The translations under genes were made by a program, and so were the position numbers. This document shows positions 6,086 to 15,457 of a stretch of 56,867 nucleotides of DNA, in pieces; the stretch's first letter is position 1; every line of letters begins with the position of its first letter. Where the stretch lies: the NCBI GenBank assembly GCA_947623745.1, contig CANQHN010000017.1, positions 1 through 56,867 of the forward strand, given 5' to 3'. The DNA comes from an uncultured Oscillospiraceae bacterium (lineage in GTDB: Bacteria; Bacillota; Clostridia; Oscillospirales; Oscillospiraceae). A model generated the notes under the pieces. That model was not told where the DNA came from and did not search any database. It was given only the letters and a program-made list of their open reading frames with translations.

Positions 6086-8088
6086 TACTCGTCAAAGTTC
6101 ACGGTCTCGTTGTGGTCCAGCACCCCGTTGTAGAACACGGTGAGCACTTTGGTGCCGCTGCCCGCCGGGGCGGATACCGTGACCTCCACGGCGGTGTCCA
6201 TCATGGGGTCCTTGATCTCGTCGTAGATGGTGTTATTGTCCATGACCACCTGCACCCGCAGGGGGGGCTCGATCTCGGGGGGCAGGCTGATGACCACGGT
6301 CTTGGTGATCTCCTCGGGCTGCGCGGAGGGGTCGGGGCCTTGGCTGACCATCAGGTTGACGGTGGTGCCGGGCTCCACCTCCTCCCCCGCCGCGGGGTTC
6401 TGGTCGATGACCTGGTTGACGGGGTGGTCGTCACTGTAGGTGGGGATGATGTGGGCCTCCAGGTTGAGCAGCTTCAGACGGCTCTCTGCCCAGCTACTGG
6501 TCTGGCCGATATAGTCCTCCACCTTGACGGTCTTGGCCTCCGGGCCCTTGCTGACCACCAGGTACACCTCGTCCCCGGGGTGCATGATGGTGCCGGGCTC
6601 CGGGGTGGCGGAGATGACCTTGCCGTTCTCCACCTCGCTGCTGTACACAAACTCCGGCTCATGGACCTTCAGGCCCATGTTCTCCAGCCTTGTGGACACC
6701 TGGTAGTACTCCAGGTTGACCACGGGGATCATCTCAAGCTCCTCCGGCCCGCCGCTGGTCACCACCACGATGGTGGTCTCCGGGTTGAGGACCTGGGTGT
6801 TGGCCACGGGGTCCTGGCTGAGGATGGTGCCCTCGGGGGAGTCGTCCGCGCGGACCTCGCCCTGCTCCAGCCTGAACTTGCCCAGCAGCTCGGTGTCCGC
6901 GGCGGCCTCGTTCAGCAGCATCCCCACTACGCTGGGCACGTCGTACTGCTGGGGCGGGGCGAGCATCTCCTGCACGAAGTTGCGGTAGACGTACATGACC
7001 ACGCCGCCGATGACCACCAGAATCAGCATCACCGCGATGACGATGGGCCAGGGGGAGCCCCGGCGGCGGTCATCGTAGTCGTCATAGTCGTCGTAATCGT
7101 CGTCGTCCTCGTACTCCGGCTCGGCCCGGCGGCGGCGGGAGGTGCCGCCGGAGGGGATGGAGCTGTGGCTGGCGGAGTAGGCGGGGCGAATCTGGGTCTT
7201 GTCCCCGTCGTCCTCCGGCTCCATGAAGTCGGCCATGTGGTACTCGAAGTTGATATTGGGGTTCTTTCGGAACTCCTCCAGGTCGTAGAGCATCTCGTCG
7301 GCGGACAGGTAGCGGTTGTCCGGGTTGGGGGCCATGGCCTTCATGGTGATCTCCTCCAGGGCCTCGGGGATGGAGGGATCGATCTCCCTGGGGGAGAGCG
7401 GGATGGAGTTGATGTGCTGGATGGCCACGGAGACGGGTGTGTCCCCCTCGAAGGGCAGGCGGCCGGTGATCATCTCGTAGAGCACCACGCCGGCGGAGTA
7501 CAGGTCGGAGCGGGAGTCGATATAGCTGCCCCGGGCCTGCTCGGGGGAGATATAGTGTACCGAGCCCAGGGCCTCCTGGGTGAGAGTGCTGTGGGTGCTG
7601 GAGGCCACCCGGGCGATGCCGAAGTCGGCCACCTTCACGCTGCCATCCCGCAGGACCATGATGTTGTGGGGTTTGATGTCCCGGTGGATGATGCCGCGGC
7701 TGTGGGCGTGGCCCAGGGCCTTGACGATCTGGGTGATGAAGTGCAGGGCCTCCCGCCAGTTGAGCTTGTTCCCCTTCTTCTGCATATACTGCTTGAGGGT
7801 GATGCCATCGATGAGCTCCATGACGATATACTCCAGCTCCGAGGAGCGGCTGACATCGTACACGGCCACGATGTTGGGGTGGGAGAGCATGGCGACAGCC
7901 TGGGACTCGTCGTGGAACCGGCGGCGGAACTCCGCGTCTTGGGACAGGTCCTCCCGCAGGACCTTGATGGCCACCAGGCGGTTGAGCCGGTGGTCCCGGG
8001 CCTTGTAGACCCGCGCCATGCCGCCGGAGCCGATGAGCTCCAGGATCTCATATCGGTTGTCGAGCAATTTACCAATACACTGATCCAT
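6085..8088 (-). CDS. prkC: Membrane Ser/Thr protein kinase with PASTA domains
   Basis: PrkC-type kinases sense muropeptides or lipid II through extracellular PASTA repeats and phosphorylate cell-wall, translation and germination targets. The kinase domain (residues ~13-270) has the glycine loop GSGGMARVY, catalytic Lys42, HRDIKPHN (Asp137) and DFG (Asp155) with a Thr/Ser-rich activation loop. A juxtamembrane linker carries a striking Asp/Tyr tract (~323-340), followed by one transmembrane helix (347-367) and three PASTA repeats to ~575. The ATG at 8088 has AAGGAGG eight bases upstream; an ATG at 8145 lacks support. It sits 13 bases after prpC, encoding its cognate phosphatase. The final ~80 residues after the PASTA repeats form a separate beta-rich tail. 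Confidence 0.96.
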   Translation of the reverse strand: MDQCIGKLLDNRYEILELIGSGGMARVYKARDHRLNRLVAIKVLREDLSQDAEFRRRFHDESQAVAMLSHPNIVAVYDVSRSSELEYIVMELIDGITLKQYMQKKGNKLNWREALHFITQIVKALGHAHSRGIIHRDIKPHNIMVLRDGSVKVADFGIARVASSTHSTLTQEALGSVHYISPEQARGSYIDSRSDLYSAGVVLYEMITGRLPFEGDTPVSVAIQHINSIPLSPREIDPSIPEALEEITMKAMAPNPDNRYLSADEMLYDLEEFRKNPNINFEYHMADFMEPEDDGDKTQIRPAYSASHSSIPSGGTSRRRRAEPEYEDDDDYDDYDDYDDRRRGSPWPIVIAVMLILVVIGGVVMYVYRNFVQEMLAPPQQYDVPSVVGMLLNEAAADTELLGKFRLEQGEVRADDSPEGTILSQDPVANTQVLNPETTIVVVTSGGPEELEMIPVVNLEYYQVSTRLENMGLKVHEPEFVYSSEVENGKVISATPEPGTIMHPGDEVYLVVSKGPEAKTVKVEDYIGQTSSWAESRLKLLNLEAHIIPTYSDDHPVNQVIDQNPAAGEEVEPGTTVNLMVSQGPDPSAQPEEITKTVVISLPPEIEPPLRVQVVMDNNTIYDEIKDPMMDTAVEVTVSAPAGSGTKVLTVFYNGVLDHNETVNFDE

Positions 8089-8101
8089 AGGTAAATCCTC
8101 C

Positions 8102-8842
8102 TTATTCCTGGTCGTAGCCGCAGCGGATGAGCACCGCGGTGACATTGTCGGGGGCGCCGCGCTCCAGCGCCAGGTCCAGCAGGCGCTGGCAGCACTCCCC
8201 GGCGGGGCCGCCGCGGATGACCTCGTACTGGAGCTCCTGCTCGGTGAGCAGGTTGCTCAGCCCGTCGCTGCACAGCAGCAGAAAACTGCCCTCCTCCAGC
8301 TCCTGGTGGAAGGCGTCGGCGCGCAGGCGGGGGTCGGTCCCCAGGGCGCGGGTGATGACGTTCTTGTGGGGGTGCCGCCTGGCCTGCTCCCGGGTCAGGT
8401 CCCCCCGCTGTACCAGGTCCTCCACCAGGGAGTGGTCCCGGGTAATCCGCCGGGCGTAGGCGGGGGTGATGTAGTAGGCGCGGCTGTCCCCCTCGTTGAG
8501 GACCAGGGCGTTGCGCCCGTCGGTCAGCACCGCCACCAGGGTGGTGCCCATGCCGGCGCACTCGGCCTGGGTGGACGCGCGGCGGTACACCTCGGCGTTG
8601 GCCCGGACGGCGGCGCGCTCCATGCGCTGCTGGTCCGTCTCGTGGAGCAGGGCCTGGCCGTGAAAGAACTCCTCCATGAATACATCCACCGCCATGGTGC
8701 TGGCAATGTTGCCGGCCCGGGCGCCGCCCATGCCGTCGCACACCAGGGCAATGATGCGGCCGTCCTCCAGCTCGCGGAAGGCGAACGCGTCCTGGTTCTG
8801 CCCTCTCACCACTCCGTGGTGGGTGATCCCCCATACGTTCAT
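8102..8842 (-). CDS. prpC: PP2C-family Ser/Thr phosphatase PrpC (Stp)
   Basis: Metal-dependent phosphatase that reverses PrkC phosphorylation in the cytoplasm. The 246-aa protein has the PP2C metal-binding motifs: the Asp in NQDAF near residue 18, DGMGG at 36-40, GDSRAYY, SDGLSNLL and the late DNVTAVLI. There is no membrane segment. It starts 6 bases after rlmN and ends 13 bases before prkC, the rlmN-prpC-prkC-rsgA order of B. subtilis. Confidence 0.96.
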   Translation of the reverse strand: MNVWGITHHGVVRGQNQDAFAFRELEDGRIIALVCDGMGGARAGNIASTMAVDVFMEEFFHGQALLHETDQQRMERAAVRANAEVYRRASTQAECAGMGTTLVAVLTDGRNALVLNEGDSRAYYITPAYARRITRDHSLVEDLVQRGDLTREQARRHPHKNVITRALGTDPRLRADAFHQELEEGSFLLLCSDGLSNLLTEQELQYEVIRGGPAGECCQRLLDLALERGAPDNVTAVLIRCGYDQE

Positions 8843-8848
8843 GGAACC

Positions 8849-9916
8849 TCAGCTTCTTTCCTCGTGGTTTTCAGAGGGGCGCTCCCCGCGCTCCCCCTGC
8901 CGCTGCATCGCCTTGCGGCGCAGCTGGCCGCAGGAGGCGTCGATATCGCCGCCCAGCTTCCGCCGGACCGTCACGGTGACGCCCCGGCGCTCCAGGCGCT
9001 TCTGGAAGGCCGCCACCCGGCGGCTTGGCTTTAACGGGCTCTCCGCCACGTCGTTGAGCGGGATCAGGTTGACGTGGCCGGGGGTCCCCCTCAAAAGGCC
9101 GGCCAGCAGGTCGGCCTGCTCGTCGGAGTCGTTCACCCCGTCGATGAGGGCGTACTCGTAGGAGATGCGCCGGCCGGTGGTCTGGAAATACCGGCGGCAG
9201 GTGTCCATCAGCTTCTCCACCCCCACGGAGCGGTTGACCGGCATGAGGCGGGAGCGGGTGGCGTCGTCCGGGGCGTGGAGGGATACCGACAGGGTCAATT
9301 GTAACCCCAACTGGGCCAGTTTGTCAATTTTCTCGACTAAACCGCAGGTGGACAGGGAGATGTGCCGCATCCCGATGTTCAGCCCCTCCGGGCTGTTGAC
9401 CAGCTGGAGGAACTTCATCACCGTGTCGAAGTTGTCCAGGGGCTCCCCGATGCCCATGAGCACGATGTTGGAGATCTCCCGGCCGCTGTCCATCTGGGTG
9501 AACAGCACCTGGTCCAGCATCTCCGCGGGGGTCAGGTCCCGGACCTTGCCCCCGATGGTGGAGGCGCAGAAGGCGCAGCCCATCCGGCACCCCACCTGGC
9601 AGGAGATGCACACGGTGTTGCCGTGTTTGTAGCCCATGAGCACCGACTCCACACAGCTGCCGTCCCCCAGGCGCCAGAGGTACTTGGTGGTGCCGTCCAG
9701 GGCGGAGACCTGCCTGCGCTCCACCGCCGGGCAGGTGATGGAGCACAGCCCGCCCAGCCGCTCCCGCAGGGGCTTGGACAGGTCGCTCATCTCGTCGAAG
9801 GAGACGGCCCCCCGGTGGAGCCAGCGAAAGACCTGTTTGGCCCGGAAGGCCGGCTCGCCCAGGTCTTTGAAGAAGGCGGACATCTCCTCCAGGGTCATAG
9901 ATTTTATGTCAACCAA
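8849..9916 (-). CDS. rlmN: Dual-specificity 23S rRNA/tRNA adenine C2-methyltransferase RlmN
   Basis: Radical-SAM enzyme that methylates A2503 of 23S rRNA and A37 of tRNAs. The 355-aa product has the N-terminal helical domain (EPAFRAKQVFRWLH), the Cx3Cx2C iron-sulfur motif in GCRMGCAFC and GIGEPLDNF for SAM binding. I start it at TTG 9916, which aligns with the family N-terminus; the stretch from the TTG onward uses AT-rich codons (GTT GAC ATA AAA) unlike the rest of the gene. A second AT-rich patch lies at 9296-9345. It follows rsmB by 6 bases. Confidence 0.96.
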   Translation of the reverse strand: MVDIKSMTLEEMSAFFKDLGEPAFRAKQVFRWLHRGAVSFDEMSDLSKPLRERLGGLCSITCPAVERRQVSALDGTTKYLWRLGDGSCVESVLMGYKHGNTVCISCQVGCRMGCAFCASTIGGKVRDLTPAEMLDQVLFTQMDSGREISNIVLMGIGEPLDNFDTVMKFLQLVNSPEGLNIGMRHISLSTCGLVEKIDKLAQLGLQLTLSVSLHAPDDATRSRLMPVNRSVGVEKLMDTCRRYFQTTGRRISYEYALIDGVNDSDEQADLLAGLLRGTPGHVNLIPLNDVAESPLKPSRRVAAFQKRLERRGVTVTVRRKLGGDIDASCGQLRRKAMQRQGERGERPSENHEERS

Positions 9917-9922
9917 AAGGGC

Positions 9923-11251
9923 TCATCCCTCTTTTCGCAGTTTGCAGATAAAAAATCCGTCGGTGCCGTGGCGCTGGGGCCACAGGGTGACCATGGGCCC
10001 GGCCGCGTCCGCCAGGGCGGCGGGCAGCGGGAACGCCTCCGTCCGGAACTCCGGGCGGCCCTCCAGAAAGCCCTGGACCACCCCCCCGTTCTCCCGCTCC
10101 AGCACGGTGCAGGTGGAGTAGAGCAGCACCCCGCCGGGCCTGACGTACCGGCCGGCGTTGTCCAGGATGGCCCGCTGCACCTCCGGCAGGCCCTCCAGGG
10201 GACCGGGGTCCTTGAACCGGATGTCCGGCTTCTTGCGGATGACCCCCAGGCCGGAACAGGGGGCGTCCACCAGCACCAGGTCGAAGGCGCCCTCCCACTC
10301 GGGGCGGAACGCCCGGCCGTCGGCGGTTTTGGGGGCGATGCAGGTCAGGCCCAGCCGGTCCGCGCCGGCCTGGATCAGCTTCTTTTTGTGGGGGTGCAGG
10401 TCGCAGGAGATCACCTCTCCCCGGTCCTCCATCTGGATGGCGGCGGCGAAGGACTTGCCCCCCGGGGCGGCGCACACGTCCAGCACCCGCATCCCCGGCT
10501 CCAGGCCCGCCGCCAGGACGGCCAGGCGGGAGGCCGGGTCCTGGACGTAAAACAGGCCCTTCTGGAAGGAGGGCAGCTTCTCCAGGTCCCCGGTGTGGGA
10601 CAGGAGCAGGCAGTCTGCCAGCCAGGGGTGGGGCTGGGCCTCCACCCCCTCCTCCGACAGCAGGTCCGTCAGAGCCTGGGCGTCCGTTTTGCACCGGTTG
10701 ACCTGGACGGCCATGGGGGGACGGCTGTTATCAGCGGCCAGGAAGGCCGCCGTCCCCTCCTGCCCCAGCTCCGGCAGCAGCTGCTCCACCAGCCACTTGG
10801 GGTGGCTGTACAGGATGGACAGGTACTCCGCCGGGTCCGTCTGGGGAATGGTGGGCAGGCGGTCCAGGCTGCGCTGGAGGCTGCGCAGGATGGCGTTGAC
10901 CATGCCGGGGGCGCGCTTGTTGGCGCTGTGGGTCTTTACCAGCTCCACACTGGAGTGGATGGCCGCGCTCTGGGGCACCTTGGTGAGGAACAACATCTGG
11001 TAGGCCCCCAGGCGCAGGGCCTGGAGCACCTTGGACTCCATGCGCTCCAGGGGGATGTTGGAGAACTTGCCCAGGTAGAAGTCTAGCAGCAGGCGGTTCT
11101 CTATCACGCCGAAGCACAGGTTGGTGGCCAGCGCCGCGTCCCGGGCGTCCAGTCCCGCGGCGGCGAGCTGCTTTTTCAGCGCGCCGTCGGACCAGCCCCC
11201 CTGGCGCTGGCAGGCGTGAAGCGTGAGCAGGGCAACTTCCCGGGCGTCCAT
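9923..11251 (-). CDS. rsmB: 16S rRNA m5C967 methyltransferase RsmB (Sun)
   Basis: SAM-dependent methyltransferase of the NOL1/NOP2/Sun family that modifies 16S rRNA C967. An N-terminal NusB-like RNA-binding domain (residues ~1-140) precedes the catalytic domain with the SAM motif DVCAAPGGKSF, DAPCSGLGVIRKKPD and the nucleophile-bearing YSTCTV. The length of 442 aa is normal. The ATG at 11251 has AGGAGG eight bases upstream. It lies 31 bases after fmt, as in the Bacillus def-fmt-rsmB series. Confidence 0.96.
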   Translation of the reverse strand: MDAREVALLTLHACQRQGGWSDGALKKQLAAAGLDARDAALATNLCFGVIENRLLLDFYLGKFSNIPLERMESKVLQALRLGAYQMLFLTKVPQSAAIHSSVELVKTHSANKRAPGMVNAILRSLQRSLDRLPTIPQTDPAEYLSILYSHPKWLVEQLLPELGQEGTAAFLAADNSRPPMAVQVNRCKTDAQALTDLLSEEGVEAQPHPWLADCLLLSHTGDLEKLPSFQKGLFYVQDPASRLAVLAAGLEPGMRVLDVCAAPGGKSFAAAIQMEDRGEVISCDLHPHKKKLIQAGADRLGLTCIAPKTADGRAFRPEWEGAFDLVLVDAPCSGLGVIRKKPDIRFKDPGPLEGLPEVQRAILDNAGRYVRPGGVLLYSTCTVLERENGGVVQGFLEGRPEFRTEAFPLPAALADAAGPMVTLWPQRHGTDGFFICKLRKEG

Positions 11252-11282
11252 AGGCGCGGCCTCCTCTCTGTATCTGCGGCGG

Positions 11283-12206
11283 TTATTTCTGGATGGGGTG
11301 CCCCCTCAAATAGTCCGCGGCGGCCATGCGGCGGCCGCCGGGGGGCTGGAGCTCCAGGATGCGCAGCACCGTCCCCTCCCCGCAGGCCACGTCGATGCCC
11401 TCCTTCCCGGCAGCCAGGACGGTGCCGGGGGCGGCGTGGTGGGTCTGCTCCAGGACGGCGGAGCGGTAGAGCTTCATGGCCTCGCCGGTGAAGAGGTCCG
11501 TGGAGGCGGCGGGCCAGGGGCACAGGCCCCGGATCTTGTTGTGGACCGCCCGGGCGGTCTGTGTCCAGTCCACGGGGGACAGTGCCTTGGACAGCATGGG
11601 CGCGTAGGTGGCCCCCGCCGGGTCCTGGGGGGTGCGGGAGGCCGTCCCGGCGTCCAGCCGGGCCACCGCCTCCACCAGCAGCTCCCCGCCCAGGGCGGCC
11701 AGCCGGTCGTGGACCGACTCCACCCCCTCGTCGGGGCCGATGGAGATGGCTCTTTGCAGGATGATGTCCCCCGCGTCCAGCTCGGAGGCCATGTGCATGA
11801 TGGTCACGCCGGTCTGCGTCTCGCCGTTGACCACCGCCCAGTTGATGGGGGCGGCCCCCCGGTACTTGGGCAGCAGGGACGAGTGGACATTGATGCAGCC
11901 CTTGGGGGGCAGGGCCAGGATGTCGTCGGGCAGGATACGGCCGTAGGCCGCCACCGCGATCAGGTCGGGGTCCAGCTCCCTCAAAAGGGCCAGGGCGGGG
12001 CCGTCCCGCAGCTTGGTGGGCTGATAGACGGGGATGCCGTGCTCCAGGGCCCGGACCTTCACCGGGGGCGGCTGGAGCTTGTTCTGGTGCCGGCCCACGG
12101 GCTTGTCCGGCTGGGTGAACACCCCGGCCACCTGGTGTCCCGCGTCCAGCAGGGCCTGGAGGGCGGGGACGGCGAAGTCGGGGGTGCCCATGAACACGAT
12201 TCTCAC
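11283..12206 (-). CDS. fmt: Methionyl-tRNA formyltransferase
   Basis: Fmt transfers a formyl group from 10-formyl-THF to initiator Met-tRNA. The 307-aa protein opens with the conserved IVFMGTPDFAVPAL and has the catalytic Asn-His-Asp set in INVHSSLLPKYRGAAPI and ELDAGDI, with the C-terminal tRNA-binding domain present. Its GTG start overlaps the def stop (GTGA), so formylase and deformylase genes are translationally coupled. GGAGG precedes the start. Confidence 0.97.
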   Translation of the reverse strand: MRIVFMGTPDFAVPALQALLDAGHQVAGVFTQPDKPVGRHQNKLQPPPVKVRALEHGIPVYQPTKLRDGPALALLRELDPDLIAVAAYGRILPDDILALPPKGCINVHSSLLPKYRGAAPINWAVVNGETQTGVTIMHMASELDAGDIILQRAISIGPDEGVESVHDRLAALGGELLVEAVARLDAGTASRTPQDPAGATYAPMLSKALSPVDWTQTARAVHNKIRGLCPWPAASTDLFTGEAMKLYRSAVLEQTHHAAPGTVLAAGKEGIDVACGEGTVLRILELQPPGGRRMAAADYLRGHPIQK

Positions 12207-12724
12207 GGCTGCTCCTCCCGCTGTTCCTCCTCCGCCTCCTGGTCCGCCATGGCGTCCAGCTCCGCGGAGGTATAGAGGCGGCCGGCCAGCTCGTCGTACA
12301 GGTGGCCGTCCAGGTGGGCCAGCTCATGGCAGAAGCACCGGGCGGAGAGGGCCTCGCCCTCGCACTCGAACCACTCCCCCATCCGGTCCTGGGCCCGGAC
12401 CTTCACCCACTCCGGGCGCTTGACGTAGCCCCACAGGCCGGGCAGGGACAGGCAGCCCTCCAGGCCGTCCTGCTCCCCCCGCTGCTCGATGATCTCGGGG
12501 TTGACCAGCTCCAGCATGGTCCCCTCGTCCAGGTCGGTCACTACCACCACCGCCCGGCGCAGGATGCCCACCTGGGGGGCGGCCAGGCCCACGCCGTTGG
12601 CCTGGGCCAAGGTGTCCTTCAGGTCGTCCAGCAGGTCCCACAGCTTCTGGTCGAACCTGGTGACGGGGTGGCACTTCTTGTGGAGGGTGGGGTCCTCCCG
12701 GGTGATGATCGTGCGAATGGCCAT
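12203..12724 (-). CDS. def: Peptide deformylase
   Basis: Removes the N-formyl group from nascent proteins using a metal centre. All three family motifs are visible in the 173-aa product: GVGLAAPQVG, EGCLSLPG (metal-ligand Cys) and HELAHLDG, an HExxH site. The ATG at 12724 with AAGGAG eight bases upstream is preferred over a frame-extending start at 12745. It begins 13 bases after priA and overlaps fmt by 4 bases. Confidence 0.97.
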   Translation of the reverse strand: MAIRTIITREDPTLHKKCHPVTRFDQKLWDLLDDLKDTLAQANGVGLAAPQVGILRRAVVVVTDLDEGTMLELVNPEIIEQRGEQDGLEGCLSLPGLWGYVKRPEWVKVRAQDRMGEWFECEGEALSARCFCHELAHLDGHLYDELAGRLYTSAELDAMADQEAEEEQREEQP

Positions 12725-12737
12725 AATCTGATCTCCT

Positions 12738-15197
12738 TTAGTCATAAGGGTTGAAATCCGCGAATACGGAGACGCCCTTGTTGTCTCTGTCCTGATGGGC
12801 CGCGCACAGCAGGCCCGCTGTGAGCCGCCGCAGGACGGCGGAGTTTTTTCCCATGAGGGTCAGCCGGTAGCGGTAGCGGTTGTTGACCTTGGCCACCGCT
12901 GCGGGGGCGGGCCCCAGCAGCTGGAAGGGCTCCCCCAGCTCCCGCAGGCCCCGCTCCAGGGCCTGGCGCAGGCGGGTGCAGCAGCGCAGCACCCCGGCCT
13001 CGCCGGGGCCGGAGGCGGTGAACACCAGCATGTCCCGGAAGGGGGGGTATCCCCTGGCCCGGCGCAGCTGGATCTCCTGGTCATAAAAGCTGTCGTAGTC
13101 CTGGCGGGCGGCGTAGCGGATGACGTCGTTGTCCGGGGTGAAGGTCTGGATGACCGCCCGGCCCAGCTTGCCGCCCCGGCCCGCCCGGCCCACCACCTGG
13201 GTGATGAGGGAGAAGGTCCGCTCCCCCGCCCGGTAGTCGTCCACATACAGGGACAGGTCGGCGGCCACCACCCCCACCAGGGTCACGTTTTCGAAGTCCA
13301 GCCCCTTGGCCACCATCTGGGTGCCCACCAGGATGGGGACCCGCTCCTTCTGAAAGCGGGAGAGGATCTTTTCGTGGGTGTTGACGGCGGACACGGTGTC
13401 CGTGTCCATGCGCAGCACCTCCTGGCCGGGGAAGGCCTCCTCCAGTTCGGCCTGCACCTTCTGAGTGCCCGCGCCGATGAAGCTCAGCGCCCCGCCGCAC
13501 ACCGGGCAGGCCGGGGGCAGGGGCTGGGAGTGGCCGCAGTAGTGGCACATGAGCCGCCCGTTGGCCGAGTGGTAGGTCAGGCGCACCGAGCACCGGGGGC
13601 AGGTGGGCACCTCGCCGCACTCGCCGCAGGTGACCATGCTGCTGGCCCCCCGGCGGTTGAGGAAGAGGATGCTCTGCTCCCCCGCCTGGAAATTCCTGCT
13701 CAGCTCCTCCCGGAGCAGAAAGCTGACGCTGGTGCCGTTGCCCTCCCGCAGGTCCTGCTTCATGTCGGCGATGAGCACCTGGGGCAGGCTGTGCTCGTTG
13801 TAGCGGCGGCGGAGGGTGAAGAGATGGTAGCTGCCCGCCTTGGCGTAGTACATGCTCTCCACCGACGGGGTGGCCGAGCCCAGCAGCAGCAGGGCGTTGT
13901 GCTGGACACAGCGGTACTTGGCCACCTCCCGGGCGTGATACCGGGGGGTGTTTTCGGATTTATAGGTGGTCTCCTGCTCCTCGTCCAAAACGATGAGGCC
14001 CAGGTCGTCCAGGGGGGCGAACACCGCCGAGCGGGTGCCGATGACCACCCGGGCCTGGCCGGAGCGGACGCGCTTCCACTCGTCGTAGCGCTCGCCGGAG
14101 CGCAGGGAGCTGTGGAGCACGGCGATCCGGCTGCCGAAGTGGGAGGCGAAGATTCGCAGCAGCTGGGGCGTCAGGGCGATCTCGGGCACCAGCACCATGG
14201 CGGTGCGGCCCCGGTCCAGCACCGACTGGATCAGACGGATATACACCTGGGTCTTTCCGCTGCCGGTGACGCCGTACAGCAGGGCGGCGGCGGGCTTCCC
14301 CTCCCGGGAGAGCTTGTCCAGCCCGTCGAAGGCCGCCTGCTGCTCGTCGTTGAGGACGGGCGGCCCGGCGGGCTCCACATCATCCAGGCTGACCCGGCGC
14401 AGCACCTCCTGCCGCTCCAGGGTCAGGATGCCGCTGCGTTCCAAACTCTTCAAAGTGGCGGAGGAGGCGCCGGTGAAGTAGCACAGCTCCTTCACCGAGG
14501 CGGCGCCCAGGGCGCACAGCAGCTCAGTCACCGCGTAGCGCAGCGGGGCGCGGCGGCGGTTGGGGGTCACTAGGGCCAGAGCCTCCTCAGCGGGGAGGGC
14601 CAGCACGGCCACCCGCTCCGTCTTGTCCCCCACCGCCCGCTGGGCACCGGTCTCCCAGTGGGCCAGACCGGCGTCCACCAGGAATCTCATGGCGGGGTTG
14701 GGGTCCTTCGTGCCGAAGGCGGCGCGGATCTGGTCCAGGTCCCCCCGGCCGTTCCAGGAGTAGAGCATATCCAGCAGCTGCGCGGCGGCGGTGTGGCCCG
14801 CCGCGGCGGCATAGGCGCTCTCCCGGTCCTGGACATCGAGCACCAGGGAGTCCTTCAGGGAGAAGTACAGCCCGGCGGGGAGCATGGCCTTCACCGCGTC
14901 GTACACCGTGCAGAAGTAGCGCTCCCGCATCCATAGGGCCAGCTGGATGCCCTCGTGGCTGAGCACCGGCTGCTCGTCCAGCTGGGCCAGGATGGCCTTG
15001 AGGGCGCGGCCCTCCTCCGCCGGACCGATGGCCAGCACCAGCCCGTCACAGCTGCGGCTGCCCGCGCCGAAGGGCACGGCCACCCGCATCCCGGGGCGCA
15101 GCTTCTCCTCCAGTTCGGGGGGCACCAGGTAGTCGTACGGTCTGTCGATGGCGTAGATCGCCTTGGACACCGCCACCTTGGCCGCTGTCCTGCCCAT
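12738..15197 (-). CDS. priA: Primosomal protein N', replication restart helicase PriA
   Basis: PriA recognises stalled forks and loads the replicative helicase. The 819-aa protein has the N-terminal 3'-binding domain, helicase motif I GVTGSGKTQVY, a DEEQ box in place of the more usual DEEH, and the zinc-binding insert with paired cysteines (CGECGEVPTCPRC...CHYCG...CPVCGG). GGGGGAG precedes the ATG. In B. subtilis coaBC separates rpoZ from priA; here the 65-base gap between rpoZ and priA contains no gene. Confidence 0.97.
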   Translation of the reverse strand: MGRTAAKVAVSKAIYAIDRPYDYLVPPELEEKLRPGMRVAVPFGAGSRSCDGLVLAIGPAEEGRALKAILAQLDEQPVLSHEGIQLALWMRERYFCTVYDAVKAMLPAGLYFSLKDSLVLDVQDRESAYAAAAGHTAAAQLLDMLYSWNGRGDLDQIRAAFGTKDPNPAMRFLVDAGLAHWETGAQRAVGDKTERVAVLALPAEEALALVTPNRRRAPLRYAVTELLCALGAASVKELCYFTGASSATLKSLERSGILTLERQEVLRRVSLDDVEPAGPPVLNDEQQAAFDGLDKLSREGKPAAALLYGVTGSGKTQVYIRLIQSVLDRGRTAMVLVPEIALTPQLLRIFASHFGSRIAVLHSSLRSGERYDEWKRVRSGQARVVIGTRSAVFAPLDDLGLIVLDEEQETTYKSENTPRYHAREVAKYRCVQHNALLLLGSATPSVESMYYAKAGSYHLFTLRRRYNEHSLPQVLIADMKQDLREGNGTSVSFLLREELSRNFQAGEQSILFLNRRGASSMVTCGECGEVPTCPRCSVRLTYHSANGRLMCHYCGHSQPLPPACPVCGGALSFIGAGTQKVQAELEEAFPGQEVLRMDTDTVSAVNTHEKILSRFQKERVPILVGTQMVAKGLDFENVTLVGVVAADLSLYVDDYRAGERTFSLITQVVGRAGRGGKLGRAVIQTFTPDNDVIRYAARQDYDSFYDQEIQLRRARGYPPFRDMLVFTASGPGEAGVLRCCTRLRQALERGLRELGEPFQLLGPAPAAVAKVNNRYRYRLTLMGKNSAVLRRLTAGLLCAAHQDRDNKGVSVFADFNPYD

Positions 15198-15262
15198 ACG
15201 TCTCCCCCTTCTTCAAAGCGCGGCGCAAGCGATGGGACCCCACCGCCTGCGTCTGCACCCTC

Positions 15263-15457
15263 TCAATACTCTGATACGTCCAGTTCGCCGTTGGCCACCT
15301 CGTGGACGGCGATGCTCACCGGCTTCTCCTCCAGGGGGACGCCGGCGGCCTGTGCCTCACTGGAGATCTGACGGGCGCGGCAGGCGACCACGTTCACCAG
15401 CTGATAGCGGCTGGGCACCTTGTCCAGCAGGTCCTTCATCGCGGGTTCGAGCATCAT
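15263..15457 (-). CDS. rpoZ: DNA-directed RNA polymerase omega subunit
   Basis: Small subunit (64 aa) that stabilises beta-prime in RNA polymerase. The core SRYQLVNVVACRARQI matches the omega signature (S/R-Y-x-L-V-x-x-x-A-x-R-A-R-Q). Its ATG overlaps the gmk stop (ATGA) and AAAGGAG lies upstream; a second ATG immediately follows and could also be used. gmk-rpoZ adjacency is typical of Firmicutes. Confidence 0.94.
   Translation of the reverse strand: MMLEPAMKDLLDKVPSRYQLVNVVACRARQISSEAQAAGVPLEEKPVSIAVHEVANGELDVSEY

Noticed and set aside
9296-9345. AT-rich island in rlmN (TTTAGTCGAGAAAATTGACA on the coding strand), considered as an internal promoter or attachment site.
   Set aside because: No -10/-35 pair at proper spacing and no repeat of the sequence in the window; kept only as a codon-usage oddity.
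9891-9913. TTGACA inside GTTGACATAAAA (rlmN and yicC) as a promoter -35.
   Set aside because: No acceptable -10 lies 16-18 bases downstream at either place.
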